A DNA stretch of 64,000 nt from Pseudomonas sp. B28(2017) (GTDB lineage Bacteria > Pseudomonadota > Gammaproteobacteria > Pseudomonadales > Pseudomonadaceae), in the NCBI RefSeq assembly GCF_002113025.1, contig NZ_NEJH01000004.1:1-64000 (forward strand), read 5' to 3'. A program made the translations under genes and the position numbers. The notes under the pieces are model-generated. The model did not search any database. It worked only from the letters and a program-made list of their open reading frames with translations, and had not been told where the DNA came from. Shown piece by piece: positions 26,322 to 35,829 of the stretch (its first letter is position 1; the number at the start of each line of letters is the position of its first letter).

Positions 26322-26531
26322 TTAAGCGTTCGTACCGTTTTTCATTGGCGTGCGCCAGGTAAAGTGCAGCACGAGTGTCGTGAACAAGAAGAACGGAAGG
26401 CCGACACCGATTGAAATTTTTTCAGTCATCAGTAGGCCGGCTCCTCCACCTACCACCGCTGCAAGTATCAGAAACAAAATATCGCTTTCCCGTTTGGCTG
26501 GACGCACAAAATATCTGAGCAAAGTCTGCAT
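26322..26531 (-). CDS. Small two-helix membrane protein
   Basis: The 69-residue protein has two hydrophobic helices (ILFLILAAVVGGGAGLLM and VGLPFFLFTTLVLHFTW) and a basic N-terminus. GGAG lies 5 bp upstream of the ATG. No family is recognised. It lies just downstream of the LysE-type exporter gene on the same strand, 15 bp away, so co-transcription is likely. Confidence 0.6.
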   Translation of the reverse strand: MQTLLRYFVRPAKRESDILFLILAAVVGGGAGLLMTEKISIGVGLPFFLFTTLVLHFTWRTPMKNGTNA

Positions 26532-26546
26532 ATTTACTCCAGTTTT

Positions 26547-27170
26547 CTAGTCTTGGAAGAATTCTCGAATAACCAACATCACGGCCAGGCCGATCATGAT
26601 CACGCCGGAAATTCTTCCTACGACCCGTGCAACACCTGGACGGGTTCGCAACGCCTTGTTCGCCCCGAAGCCCACCATTGAATAGACCACCGAGCAGCTC
26701 GCCGTATAAACCAAGCCGAGCGCCAGGATTTGAGCGGGGATGCTCCAGGTAGCAGTTTCAGACGTCCACGGCGGCAAGAAGGCGAGGAAGAAGATGAACG
26801 CCTTGGGATTCAAGCCGCTGACAAGCGCACCCTGTCGGAACCAAGTCATCCAGCTGCCCCCATTTTCGGCTCCGCTATCAGCATGCGGGACAGGCGGATT
26901 GCGCAACATCCCATAGCCCAGCCATGCCAAGTACATGGCACCCACTACGGTGAGGATGGCCATGAGAACCGGGTTGCCGGCGATCAGTACGCCCACTCCC
27001 GCAGCAATCAAAATGGTCAGTACCACATACCCGGCCAGCAGCCCCAAAACGGAAGCACCAACACCTCGGTTGCGAATTCCAGCCGAGATCGCATATGCCC
27101 AGTCAGCGCCGGGCGTAAAGACAAAGAGAAGTGAAAAGGCCCAGAAAGCCACCAGTGTTGATTCGCTCAT
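26547..27170 (-). CDS. LysE/RhtB-family amino-acid exporter
   Basis: The 207-residue inner-membrane protein has the family start AFSLLFVFTPGADWAYAISAG and the loop LNPKAFIFFLAFLPPW. About six hydrophobic helices are visible. The family exports amino acids and related small molecules; substrate unknown. Together with the DUF2000 and AraC genes upstream on the same strand it forms a recurring three-gene arrangement in pseudomonads (from memory), so the AraC protein probably controls it. Confidence 0.88.
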   Translation of the reverse strand: MSESTLVAFWAFSLLFVFTPGADWAYAISAGIRNRGVGASVLGLLAGYVVLTILIAAGVGVLIAGNPVLMAILTVVGAMYLAWLGYGMLRNPPVPHADSGAENGGSWMTWFRQGALVSGLNPKAFIFFLAFLPPWTSETATWSIPAQILALGLVYTASCSVVYSMVGFGANKALRTRPGVARVVGRISGVIMIGLAVMLVIREFFQD

Positions 27171-27301
27171 GCTGGCTCCAGGGGGCTGAAGAAAATCTGT
27201 GATGTGTGCATGTTGAACTCGGAGTAAAAATCACCGCCCGTACCTATCCCGGAAACCAAGTCTGAGGTGGGTACGGTGCGTGGTAGATAAGCGTCAGAGA
27301 T

Positions 27302-27709
27302 TTACTTGTGCAGCGAGAGACCTTTGATGGCCTTGTCGACTGCTTTTTTGGTGCCGCGAATGGCAATGCCGACGAAATCCATGTTGGCCGGATCCTCCTC
27401 GAGGAAGACCTTTCGGTTCGCCTCGTCATGACCGGTAGAGAACATGGCGAACACATACGGCAGCATGGTCAGCTCACGCTCCAGGCCTACACGGTGGGCC
27501 TTCTGAATTTCCTCAAGACTGGCCTCGAAGATCAGCATTGGCTGGCCGGAGATGTTTCCGTAGCAATGGCCGTTGGCATCCACGTAGGGCTCCCCCATGA
27601 CCTCAGGCGCTGCTGATGGGATGCCGGTTGCAAGAAAGGCGACGACGTTCATCCGCTGCCACATGGCAAGGTCATTGCGGACGATGATCGCTATTTTAGT
27701 GTCGAACAT
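27302..27709 (-). CDS. DUF2000 family protein
   Basis: The 135-residue protein begins MFDTKIAIIVRNDLAMWQRM and continues NVVAFLATGIPSA, typical of DUF2000 (a peptidyl-tRNA hydrolase II-like fold of unknown role). I chose the ATG at 27709, which follows AAGGAG at good spacing. It lies between the AraC regulator and the LysE exporter on the same strand. Confidence 0.8.
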   Translation of the reverse strand: MFDTKIAIIVRNDLAMWQRMNVVAFLATGIPSAAPEVMGEPYVDANGHCYGNISGQPMLIFEASLEEIQKAHRVGLERELTMLPYVFAMFSTGHDEANRKVFLEEDPANMDFVGIAIRGTKKAVDKAIKGLSLHK

Positions 27710-27758
27710 TGCGTACTCCTTCAAAACTGAACAGTGATGATGGAGTCGAGAGCGGGCT

Positions 27759-28613
27759 TCAGTCTGTTAGATTTGTGCACAGCCGCTGATAGGCTGCTGG
27801 GGTAAGGCGGTAAGCGCGGCGGAACCATACGCCCATGTGGCTTTGATCTGAAAAGCCCACTTCGGCGGCCACTTCTGCTGCAGGCTTGCCTGCGGCCAGT
27901 AACGCTCGAGCAGCTCGTAGTCTGAGCCTGATCAAATAGGCGTGCGGCGTCTGGCCGTAGGTACGCTTGAACTGCCGGGTGAGCCTGAAACGGTCAATGC
28001 CAGTGTAGTTGGCGAGCTCATCCAGGCTGACGTCCGTGGCCATCAGGACATGCAGGAAATCTCTGGCCCTTTCCATCACAGGCGCCGACTCGGCCTTGTC
28101 TGATGGCTGCGCTGGTCGGAGGTGCTTGGAAAGTACCTCCATGAGCAGGTCCAGGCTCTCATCTCTAGCAAGACGGCCTTCGTTCTGATGAATGGCCAGG
28201 AAGGCACGCTGTATCGCATCCCTGAGGGTGACATCGTCGGTCAGGGTGTTGCGAAAGGCGGCACCGAGAGAGGATGCATCTCCCACTCCGAGGCGGTCTG
28301 TCATGCTCGATACCCACCGCTGTGGGAGATAGAGCATGCCGTAGGTGAAGCCCTCAGGTTCGGGGGCGAAGCCATCATGCAGCGCGCCTGGTTCGATCAA
28401 CATCGATCTGCCAGGTGTGCTGGTATGCGTTAAGCGATTGCAGCTGAAGCGCTGCACACCTTGGTGCGTCACTCCCACCAACATCTCATCATGATCGTGG
28501 GGATCGTAGGCGTGGCCTTGGAAGTGTGCATGCACGCTTTCGATCCCGGTTTCCTGATCGCGGCGAATGTTGATCCAATCACTTCCGATTTGGCCATCGG
28601 ACGGAAGAGTCAT
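27759..28613 (-). CDS. AraC-family regulator with cupin sensor domain
   Basis: The 284-residue protein has an N-terminal cupin-like domain (PHDHDEMLVGVTHQGVQRF, ~37-56) and two C-terminal helix-turn-helix motifs (SLDELANYTGIDRFRLTRQF; AAEVAAEVGFSDQSHMGVWF). It lies upstream of the DUF2000 and LysE genes on the same strand and probably activates them in response to a small ligand. Confidence 0.9.
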   Translation of the reverse strand: MTLPSDGQIGSDWINIRRDQETGIESVHAHFQGHAYDPHDHDEMLVGVTHQGVQRFSCNRLTHTSTPGRSMLIEPGALHDGFAPEPEGFTYGMLYLPQRWVSSMTDRLGVGDASSLGAAFRNTLTDDVTLRDAIQRAFLAIHQNEGRLARDESLDLLMEVLSKHLRPAQPSDKAESAPVMERARDFLHVLMATDVSLDELANYTGIDRFRLTRQFKRTYGQTPHAYLIRLRLRAARALLAAGKPAAEVAAEVGFSDQSHMGVWFRRAYRLTPAAYQRLCTNLTD

Positions 28614-28629
28614 TTGAACACCTATGCTC

Positions 28630-28665
28630 TGGTCGTCGATGCTGAACTAGCACTTTAGACGACCA
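28630..28665. promoter_or_regulatory. Inverted repeat in a regulator-flanked intergenic region
   Basis: TGGTCGTC (28630-28637) and GACGACCA (28658-28665) form perfect 8-bp arms separated by 20 bp. They lie between the AraC gene start (28613) and the truncated MaoC gene (28682). This fits an operator for a dimeric regulator, though which one is unknown. Confidence 0.4.
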
Positions 28666-28681
28666 TTCTACCCATTCAAGC

Positions 28682-29059
28682 TTGAGCTGGTTACTCGGCG
28701 TACTGAGCGATGCCATTGCCGAACGACCAGTTCTCCTTGACCACAACGCTGCCCGAGACACGTTTTTCCAGGGACTTGCCGCGAGCGGTTGGCAGACGGC
28801 GGGCATCACAATGCGTTTGCTGGTAGCAAGCCTGCCGCTTGCACGTGGCATCATTGGCGCCGGTGCAGAGATGGCCTGGCCTCAAGCGACACGACCCGGT
28901 GACGTGCTGCGCGTCACCAGTAAAATCATCAGCATCTCGCCGTCTCGATCCAAGCCAGACCGGGGAATCGTAGTGGTTGAATGCATCACGTCTAATCAGA
29001 AGGATGAGGTCTTGCAGCGAATGGTGACCAAGATCTTGTGCTTCAAGAAATCAGGGTGA
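28682..29059 (+). pseudogene. N-terminally truncated MaoC-like dehydratase
   Basis: The text from ~residue 22 is a MaoC hot-dog domain: DHNAARDTFFQGLAASGWQT, GAGAEMAWPQATRPGDVLRV and PSRSKPDRGIVVVE. Typical MaoC proteins carry another ~35 residues before this, including the FDPQPFHLD segment with the catalytic Asp and His. Here that segment reads AERPVLLDH, preceded by unrelated sequence and a TTG as the only start. A stop lies in frame 39 bp upstream. The catalytic His appears lost. It ends 4 bp before the TetR gene. Confidence 0.6.
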
Positions 29060-29063
29060 CACC

Positions 29064-29669
29064 GTGGGACGCTCATCGCAGTCCAAAGCTAAAGAGAACC
29101 GTGCTCAAATAGTCCAGACAGCTTCGCGAATGTTTCGTGAGGCTGGCGTCGAAGGCGTGTCCGTAGCTCAGATCATGGCCGCTAATGGAATGACTGTCGG
29201 TGGTTTTTACAAGCACTTCGAGTCCAAGGACGCATTGATAGCCGAGGCGTTCTCTACGGCATTCGAGCAATCTCTTGAGGCCTGGAACGAGGTTTACACT
29301 CGAGCGGATCAAGCTGCTGAAGACAGAGCTTCTTCGTTGGTTCGTCAGTACCTTCGCAATAGCTCGGCGAAGAATCGCTGTCCCCTGTTGGCATTTGCCC
29401 CTGGCGTAGCGACTGGAGGGGTGAATCAAACAGGCGCAGAAGCTTACGAAGCGGGCGCGAAAAGTCTGCTCGATAAATTCATGGAAGAAAGAGTGGGTGA
29501 GGTGGGCGATCTGGCTCAGCCCACTGAAGCCGAAAACGAGGCATTGGTGATTTTCGCTGCCATGGTTGGGACGCGATTATTGGCTCAATCGGTCGACCAG
29601 AGCCCATGGATTCGAGCAATGGAAGCCGCTGTTAACGTGGCCGCCAGTAAGCCAAACCAACTAGGGTAA
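29064..29669 (+). CDS. TetR-family regulator
   Basis: The 201-residue protein has an N-terminal helix-turn-helix (GVSVAQIMAANGMTVGGFYKHFESKDAL, ~29-56) and a ligand-binding C-terminal domain resembling the fatty-acid/quinone-type TetR group (conserved CPLLAFAPGV). The start is GTG, with AGGGTGA upstream inside the end of the MaoC-like ORF, so the two would be co-transcribed. Target unknown. Confidence 0.88.
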   Translation: MGRSSQSKAKENRAQIVQTASRMFREAGVEGVSVAQIMAANGMTVGGFYKHFESKDALIAEAFSTAFEQSLEAWNEVYTRADQAAEDRASSLVRQYLRNSSAKNRCPLLAFAPGVATGGVNQTGAEAYEAGAKSLLDKFMEERVGEVGDLAQPTEAENEALVIFAAMVGTRLLAQSVDQSPWIRAMEAAVNVAASKPNQLG

Positions 29670-30055
29670 CTTTCCGCAGATGAATCAGATGACGCTGTTG
29701 AGCGATGGGTGTATCCCGCAATGGCGTGGATACCTGGAGCGATTGCAAGCAGCTCCTTGACTAGCTTTTGCCGACAACCGCGAACGGCGGCTTTGGATTT
29801 GCAGCCCTTTGAGAAAGGCAGCAATCGCCGAAGCAGTCACTTGGATGGGCCTGCTCGTACTGCAATTAAACAAATTGCGGTAGCTGATATCGCAGGCTAT
29901 CCGTCAGTTAAATGTTCAACGGCACCGGCCAGAAGCAGTCCTCCGAACGCCAAGGTTAAGCGGGCTTGTTCAAGCCACCGTTGCAACCTTACGGTTACTA
30001 ATCCTTGCGAGTAAGGGCTAATGACGAAGCATCCAGGGATGCCTCGTCTTGACGC
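29670..30055. other. Intergenic region with one hairpin
   Basis: No gene is recognised here. At 30023-30048 the arms GACGAAGCATCC and GATGCCTCGTC pair almost perfectly just past the stop of the minus-strand VOC gene and may act as its terminator, although no T-run follows. Confidence 0.4.
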
Positions 30056-30439
30056 TTAGGCTGGCTTGAAACAGTACGCAGCCAGCTTGTTCCCATCGAG
30101 ATCCCGCGCGTAAGCCGCATAGGCGTCAGGTGCCCAGCCTCGCGGACCCGGTGCACCTTCGTCGGTGCCGCCACTGGCCAGCGCCGCGGCGTGAAAAGCG
30201 TCAATGGCGGCACGACTCGGTGCCTCGAAGCTGATGGTGACACCATTACCCACGCTGGCCGGGGCGCCGTTCGCCGGTTTCAGAACGAAGAAGGACGGAG
30301 CGCTCTCACCCCAGATCGAACCATTCTCGTCCAGATCAGCGATGCGTTTTTGGCCCAGGGTACCCAGGACATTGTCATAGAAGTTGCGCGCTTTTTGCAG
30401 GTCGTTGGTACCGACGGTCACATGAGTGAAAATGGTCAT
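30056..30439 (-). CDS. VOC-family (glyoxalase/bleomycin-resistance fold) protein
   Basis: The 127-residue protein has the VOC start FTHVTVGTNDLQKARNFYD and a second half ending YARDLDGNKLAAYCF. The family binds a divalent metal and acts on diverse small molecules. It follows the formaldehyde dehydrogenase gene on the same strand after 92 bp; such pairing would suit glutathione-adduct chemistry, but substrate and linkage are inference. A second protein of the same subfamily is at 39450. Confidence 0.85.
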   Translation of the reverse strand: MTIFTHVTVGTNDLQKARNFYDNVLGTLGQKRIADLDENGSIWGESAPSFFVLKPANGAPASVGNGVTISFEAPSRAAIDAFHAAALASGGTDEGAPGPRGWAPDAYAAYARDLDGNKLAAYCFKPA

Positions 30440-30531
30440 CTTGGTGCTCTCTTTGGTGTAGACACGGTGGGTTGATGTTGCAGGTTTTCGCGCCTTTGAC
30501 TCGCCCTGACAGGCTTCGCCAATCTGTTGAG

Positions 30532-31713
<1,182 letters not shown>

Positions 31714-31759
31714 TCAGAGGGGCGTAACAGAGGGCGGGCGTCCTTGCCCTGGAGGCCGC

Positions 31760-32728
31760 TTAGAGCGATGCTTCGATCTTCTTTGCTGCGCCTTCGTCGA
31801 CCCAGGTATGCCAGATTTCCGGGTGTTCCTTGAGGAACATCCTGGCCAGCTTCGGCGATTCGATGCGTTCCCGGGTCATCCTCGCCAGGTTCTGATTCAA
31901 CAAGTCGATGGGAATGTTGACCTTCTCCAGTACCGCGACCAGTTCAGGAGCCTGTTCATGAAAAGCCTTGGAGAGTCCCACCATGGTGATGACGTCTTTG
32001 TTGGACCCGGTCTTTTCCTCCAGCCTTACCGCATCGATCTGCCCCATCAGCGGCGTCGGTGACCAGTAGTAGAACAGCACCGGTTCCCCGCGTTTATAAC
32101 TGGACAGGACAGCCGCATCCAATGCGGCACCAGTGCCTGGCCGGAAATTCGTGAACGTGTTTTCAAGACCGTACTCTTTCAACATCTCGGTATTGTCCTG
32201 CTCACAAATCCAACCCGCAGGGCAGTTGTAGAAACGACCTTTGGACGGCTCCTCCGAATCGTGAAAAACACTCGCGTACTTGCTCAGGTCCGCGACGGCC
32301 CTGAGGTCGGGCGCCTGCGCTGGCCGGTTACGTTTAGCGTCCCCTTCAACGACATAACGCGGCACATACCAACCCTGAGTCGCACCAATGATCGGAGCGC
32401 CAACCCCGACAACCTTTCCGGCCGCCGCCGCCTTTTTCCAGACTTCGCTGCGCTCCATCCACTCTTCACCAAACACTTGAATGTCGTTGCCGGCCAGTGC
32501 GGTCTCGAGAATGATGGTGTTACCCACCAACTGATCCGTTGCACAGCCATAACCATCCTTGAGCACGATCATCATGATGTCGGTGAGGAGCATCCCGCTC
32601 TCCCAGTTCAGCCCGGCAAATTTCACCGGCTTGCCCGATTCACACCACCCTGAAGCCTGGCTTGAAGCACTACCGACAAGCAAGCCAAGGGTGAGCAACG
32701 AGGCCAACAAACTCTTCCTGTTTTTCAT
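31760..32728 (-). CDS. Glycine betaine/quaternary-amine ABC substrate-binding protein (ProX/OpuAC type)
   Basis: The 322-residue secreted protein has a signal peptide (KSLLASLLTLGLLVGSASSQASG). The mature part has KPVKFAGLNWESGMLLTDIM and the aromatic-rich segments (ATQGWYVPRY; VLFYYWSPTPLMG) expected for quaternary ammonium binding by cation-pi contacts. I chose the ATG at 32728, at the start of the signal peptide. No permease or ATPase gene is nearby, so it must share a transporter encoded elsewhere. Confidence 0.88.
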   Translation of the reverse strand: MKNRKSLLASLLTLGLLVGSASSQASGWCESGKPVKFAGLNWESGMLLTDIMMIVLKDGYGCATDQLVGNTIILETALAGNDIQVFGEEWMERSEVWKKAAAAGKVVGVGAPIIGATQGWYVPRYVVEGDAKRNRPAQAPDLRAVADLSKYASVFHDSEEPSKGRFYNCPAGWICEQDNTEMLKEYGLENTFTNFRPGTGAALDAAVLSSYKRGEPVLFYYWSPTPLMGQIDAVRLEEKTGSNKDVITMVGLSKAFHEQAPELVAVLEKVNIPIDLLNQNLARMTRERIESPKLARMFLKEHPEIWHTWVDEGAAKKIEASL

Positions 32729-32882
32729 GATCAGACGCTCCGAATCATTATTATTGGGGGCAGCGAACTGTTGCGTGCGACACAGGAACAAACGAGTCCA
32801 TCAGATTTAGCATGGACAAGTGCGTGCGCAAACACGTGAAGCGAAGGAGTGAATCAATTGCTTTTGTTGTTATTGGCGAAGC

Positions 32883-33722
32883 TCAAGCTAATGGATCAAC
32901 AGAGGTACGCCCGTAGAACAGCTGGCGCGCATAAGCACTGAACTCGACATTGGGCTGGTCCACGTATGCAAACACCGCGTTGAGCCTCAGCCTGTCCCCT
33001 TCCACCGGCGTGACCCGGTGCAATGAATAGCGGCCGCGGAACAATGTCAGGGTGCCGGGCACTTGAGGCAGAACTTCTACCTGCTGTGTTTGCGGGTCAT
33101 CGAGGAATTGCCTGACCGCGTCATAGCAATCGTCGCTTTCATTACGCAGCATCCGCACATACTCGAAATCCCCACCGGCGCTTGCAGCCTGAAGCGACAG
33201 CGTGACGCTGAAATCTGAACGATCAAAGTGCCACCCCAACTCCTGTCCTGCCGTGAAACCCTGCAAGTTAAGGGCGGCTAATGGATCGGCATGTCGATAG
33301 AGCGTGTCCAGACCCAGAACATCTTTGATGAAAGCAAGGACGTCGTCCGATCCATAGATCTGCCGGATCAAATGGTCGGCAGGAATATCGGCATAGGCAA
33401 CAGTGTCTTTTGCCGTGTTCATCAAGCGTCGTAGTGGATGTTGCGGATCAACGCTTTCGTCCTGGGGTTTGAAATAAACCGTGTGGTTTTCCCGAAAATG
33501 AAACATGTGCGAGTGCAGTGCAAGTGTCTGCTGCGCCATCGCGACAACCGATGGATTGCGAACAAAACCCGGAAAGATCGCAACGCCCTCTTGTCCCAGC
33601 AACGACTGACTGTGAGTGACCAGTGCGAGATAAGCGGGGCTGGTGCGATCGGTAATGGGGTAACGCTCGAGATCGACGAGATCGCCCAGGGTTAGTGCAG
33701 GTGTGAAAGGCAGGGTAGTCAT
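32883..33722 (-). CDS. Fe(II)/2-oxoglutarate-dependent oxygenase (HalD/ArpA-like)
   Basis: The 279-residue protein has the iron-binding H-x-D in LGWHFDRSDFSVTLSLQ (~182-198), the distal His in YSLHRVTPVEG and the 2-oxoglutarate-binding Arg in DRLRLNAVF. The order and spacing fit a double-stranded beta-helix dioxygenase. The substrate is unknown; the adjacent betaine-type binding protein suggests a quaternary amine or amino acid derivative. It is divergent from a LysR gene across 108 bp, its likely regulator. Confidence 0.85.
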   Translation of the reverse strand: MTTLPFTPALTLGDLVDLERYPITDRTSPAYLALVTHSQSLLGQEGVAIFPGFVRNPSVVAMAQQTLALHSHMFHFRENHTVYFKPQDESVDPQHPLRRLMNTAKDTVAYADIPADHLIRQIYGSDDVLAFIKDVLGLDTLYRHADPLAALNLQGFTAGQELGWHFDRSDFSVTLSLQAASAGGDFEYVRMLRNESDDCYDAVRQFLDDPQTQQVEVLPQVPGTLTLFRGRYSLHRVTPVEGDRLRLNAVFAYVDQPNVEFSAYARQLFYGRTSVDPLA

Positions 33723-33830
33723 TGTTGTTGGTCTCCGTTGGCTCTGCTGGATTCAGATTGCATCGGCACCAAAAACAAGTCACGCTCATAATTTTACGCA
33801 ATTTTGTGAATTATTTTCAGGTCGATAACC

Positions 33831-34742
33831 ATGAGACTGACGCTGGATCACTTGGTGATGTTGCAAACCCTGTCGGAAGTCGAGTCCGTCACGGCGGTGG
33901 CCGAACGCTTATGGCTCACACCCTCAGCCGTCAGTCACCGCATACGAGAAGCGGAGCGGCGGCTAGGTGTGAGCCTGACGGAGAGATCAGGAGGAAAGCT
34001 CAGGCTCAGCCCTGCCGGCGTGCGCCTGGAACGGGCCGCCAAAGACATCATCGCCATACTCAATGAGGCTGAGTCAGAAGCCCGGTCCATGGCCGGTGGC
34101 GTCTCGGCATTTGTCCGTATGGGTGTCACCTCCTACGGTCCGTTTCGCTGGATTCCCAAATTCATCAAGCACTACTCAAGTCTTCGGCCGGACATCGAAA
34201 TCACACTGGTGACCGTACCCCGTAACGACGTTTACGCGAGCCTGATGCAAGGCAGACTGGACGTGTCCATTATCGATGACGGCATGGTGCCTAGCGGCGT
34301 CGCCAAGTTGCCGCTTTTCCGGGACGACTTGGTTGCGATCATGGCAACCGATCATCCCCTTGCGGGAAGGAAAAACATCTACGCCGAAGACTTCAAGACT
34401 TACAACCTGGTGACGTACTCAACCGACCGCGCCAGCGGCTGGGAATATGACCGTTTCTTCGCCCCCGCCAGCATCTTGCCGCGCCGCATGATCACGGTTG
34501 AGTTGATCGAAGCCATCGTCGAACTGGTCCGTTCAGGATACGGAATCAGCATATTGCAACGGGATTTGGTAACCCCCAGCCTGGAGCGCGGGGAACTTGC
34601 GTGGGCGGCCCTGAATGACGGCCTGGATATCGCCTGGAATGCGATCGTTCGCCCCTCGGAACGAGATGATAGCGAGGTCAGTAAAATGGTTACGGAGCTT
34701 GATACCTGGATTAAACATGCAGGAAAACCTGAACGCAGCTAA
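33831..34742 (+). CDS. LysR-family regulator
   Basis: The 303-residue protein has an N-terminal winged helix (VTAVAERLWLTPSAVSHRIREAERRLGVSL) and an effector domain. It is divergently transcribed from the oxygenase gene and so probably controls the oxygenase/binding protein genes. Positions 34743-35019 downstream hold nothing recognisable. Confidence 0.92.
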   Translation: MRLTLDHLVMLQTLSEVESVTAVAERLWLTPSAVSHRIREAERRLGVSLTERSGGKLRLSPAGVRLERAAKDIIAILNEAESEARSMAGGVSAFVRMGVTSYGPFRWIPKFIKHYSSLRPDIEITLVTVPRNDVYASLMQGRLDVSIIDDGMVPSGVAKLPLFRDDLVAIMATDHPLAGRKNIYAEDFKTYNLVTYSTDRASGWEYDRFFAPASILPRRMITVELIEAIVELVRSGYGISILQRDLVTPSLERGELAWAALNDGLDIAWNAIVRPSERDDSEVSKMVTELDTWIKHAGKPERS

Positions 34743-35019
34743 TCACTGGTTAGCGCGTAAAAATGTTTTTCGGTCGATGGCTGCCCTTCGCGACGGGTTG
34801 AATCCACAGCCAAAAGCGGACTGCCGTCCCGACGTTCCCAGGCGGCATCTGGTCATAGTTCAACGACGAAGGACAACCTTATATTCACGTCGCGAAAAGT
34901 GATGTGAGCACCACTTCGCTTCCAACCTGCCACCCGCCGTCGAGGCGGCTCACAGCTGAACGGGCCTGCCGATGATCCATACCACCAGGAGGCCTGTGCC
35001 ATGGCGCGGACTGGCCGAC

Positions 35020-35247
35020 CTACTTCTGCTGCTTGCTACCTTTGATATTGCCGGCAACCCCACCGGCGACGGCGCCGATCGCCGCGCCAGTCCATCCACT
35101 ACCGCCGGAGATCGCGGCAATACCAGCGCCGGCCGCAGCACCGATGGCCGCACCGCTCACCGTCCCCTGCTGCTTGGCGGTCATCGAGGTGCAACCAATC
35201 ACGCTCGCTGCGGTGAGGACTGCGGCAAACCATAGAAACCTCTTCAT
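35020..35247 (-). CDS. Glycine-zipper lipoprotein (YMGG-like)
   Basis: The 75-residue protein has a lipoprotein signal (LTAASVIGCTS) and then a glycine-zipper stretch (SGAAIGAAAGAGIAAISGG; AAIGAVAGGVAGN). I chose the ATG at 35247, preceded by GGAGGTGAAC. It is an envelope protein of unknown role. It lies 11 bp after the gene at 35259 and forms an operon with it. Confidence 0.8.
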   Translation of the reverse strand: MKRFLWFAAVLTAASVIGCTSMTAKQQGTVSGAAIGAAAGAGIAAISGGSGWTGAAIGAVAGGVAGNIKGSKQQK

Positions 35248-35258
35248 GTTCACCTCCG

Positions 35259-35639
35259 CTACTTACTCTGCTTCAGACCGGGCAGGACCATCTCGAACCA
35301 GATGGTCTCGATGACGGGGCGTTTCACTCGGTCGGGATTGGCGGCGTACCACTGGTTGAGCCCTTCCCGCACGGTGTCGAGCGTATGGCCCTTCAGGCCC
35401 CTGCCGAATCGCGGAATCAGGCTCTGCTCATCGGACGGCAGTTTCGACCCATAGTAGGCCGCCTCGACCTGGTACGCATTGGCGATGCCAATGAGATAGA
35501 CCTTCTTGAGTTGCTCCGACGACTGCATCCATTGCTCGCCGGTGATCATGGGCACCTCGTCCGCACGGGCAATGCCCGATGCCGTCGCCAGGGTCACGCA
35601 TGCCGCCAATGCCAGAGTGCCCATTCGCAATGTCTTCAT
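35259..35639 (-). CDS. Secreted protein of unknown function
   Basis: The 126-residue protein has a signal peptide (LALAACVTLATASGIARA). The mature part is WMQSSEQLKKVYLIGIANAYQVEAAYYG with a C-terminal LNQWYAANPDRVKRPVIETIW. The ATG at 35639 follows GGAGGGAAGG. The helical mature part is reminiscent of Rap1a/Tai-type proteins, but I am not sure. It is co-transcribed with the glycine-zipper lipoprotein and probably belongs with the MltF-like gene upstream. Confidence 0.65.
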   Translation of the reverse strand: MKTLRMGTLALAACVTLATASGIARADEVPMITGEQWMQSSEQLKKVYLIGIANAYQVEAAYYGSKLPSDEQSLIPRFGRGLKGHTLDTVREGLNQWYAANPDRVKRPVIETIWFEMVLPGLKQSK

Positions 35640-35829
35640 CACCTTCCCTCCTCGCTAGACTGAACCTCAACGCCGTGGCACGGCCTGCACCGGCGGCCCT
35701 GGGTCGCTTCGGCGGATCGCGCTTCGAGCCAGTCGAACTCTCCCGGAGCTTCATCGGACTCTCGCCGGCCCCGAATATCAATTGCCCGCACCCACAGTTG
35801 CATCCGCTGCACGCGAGCTACACGCAGTC

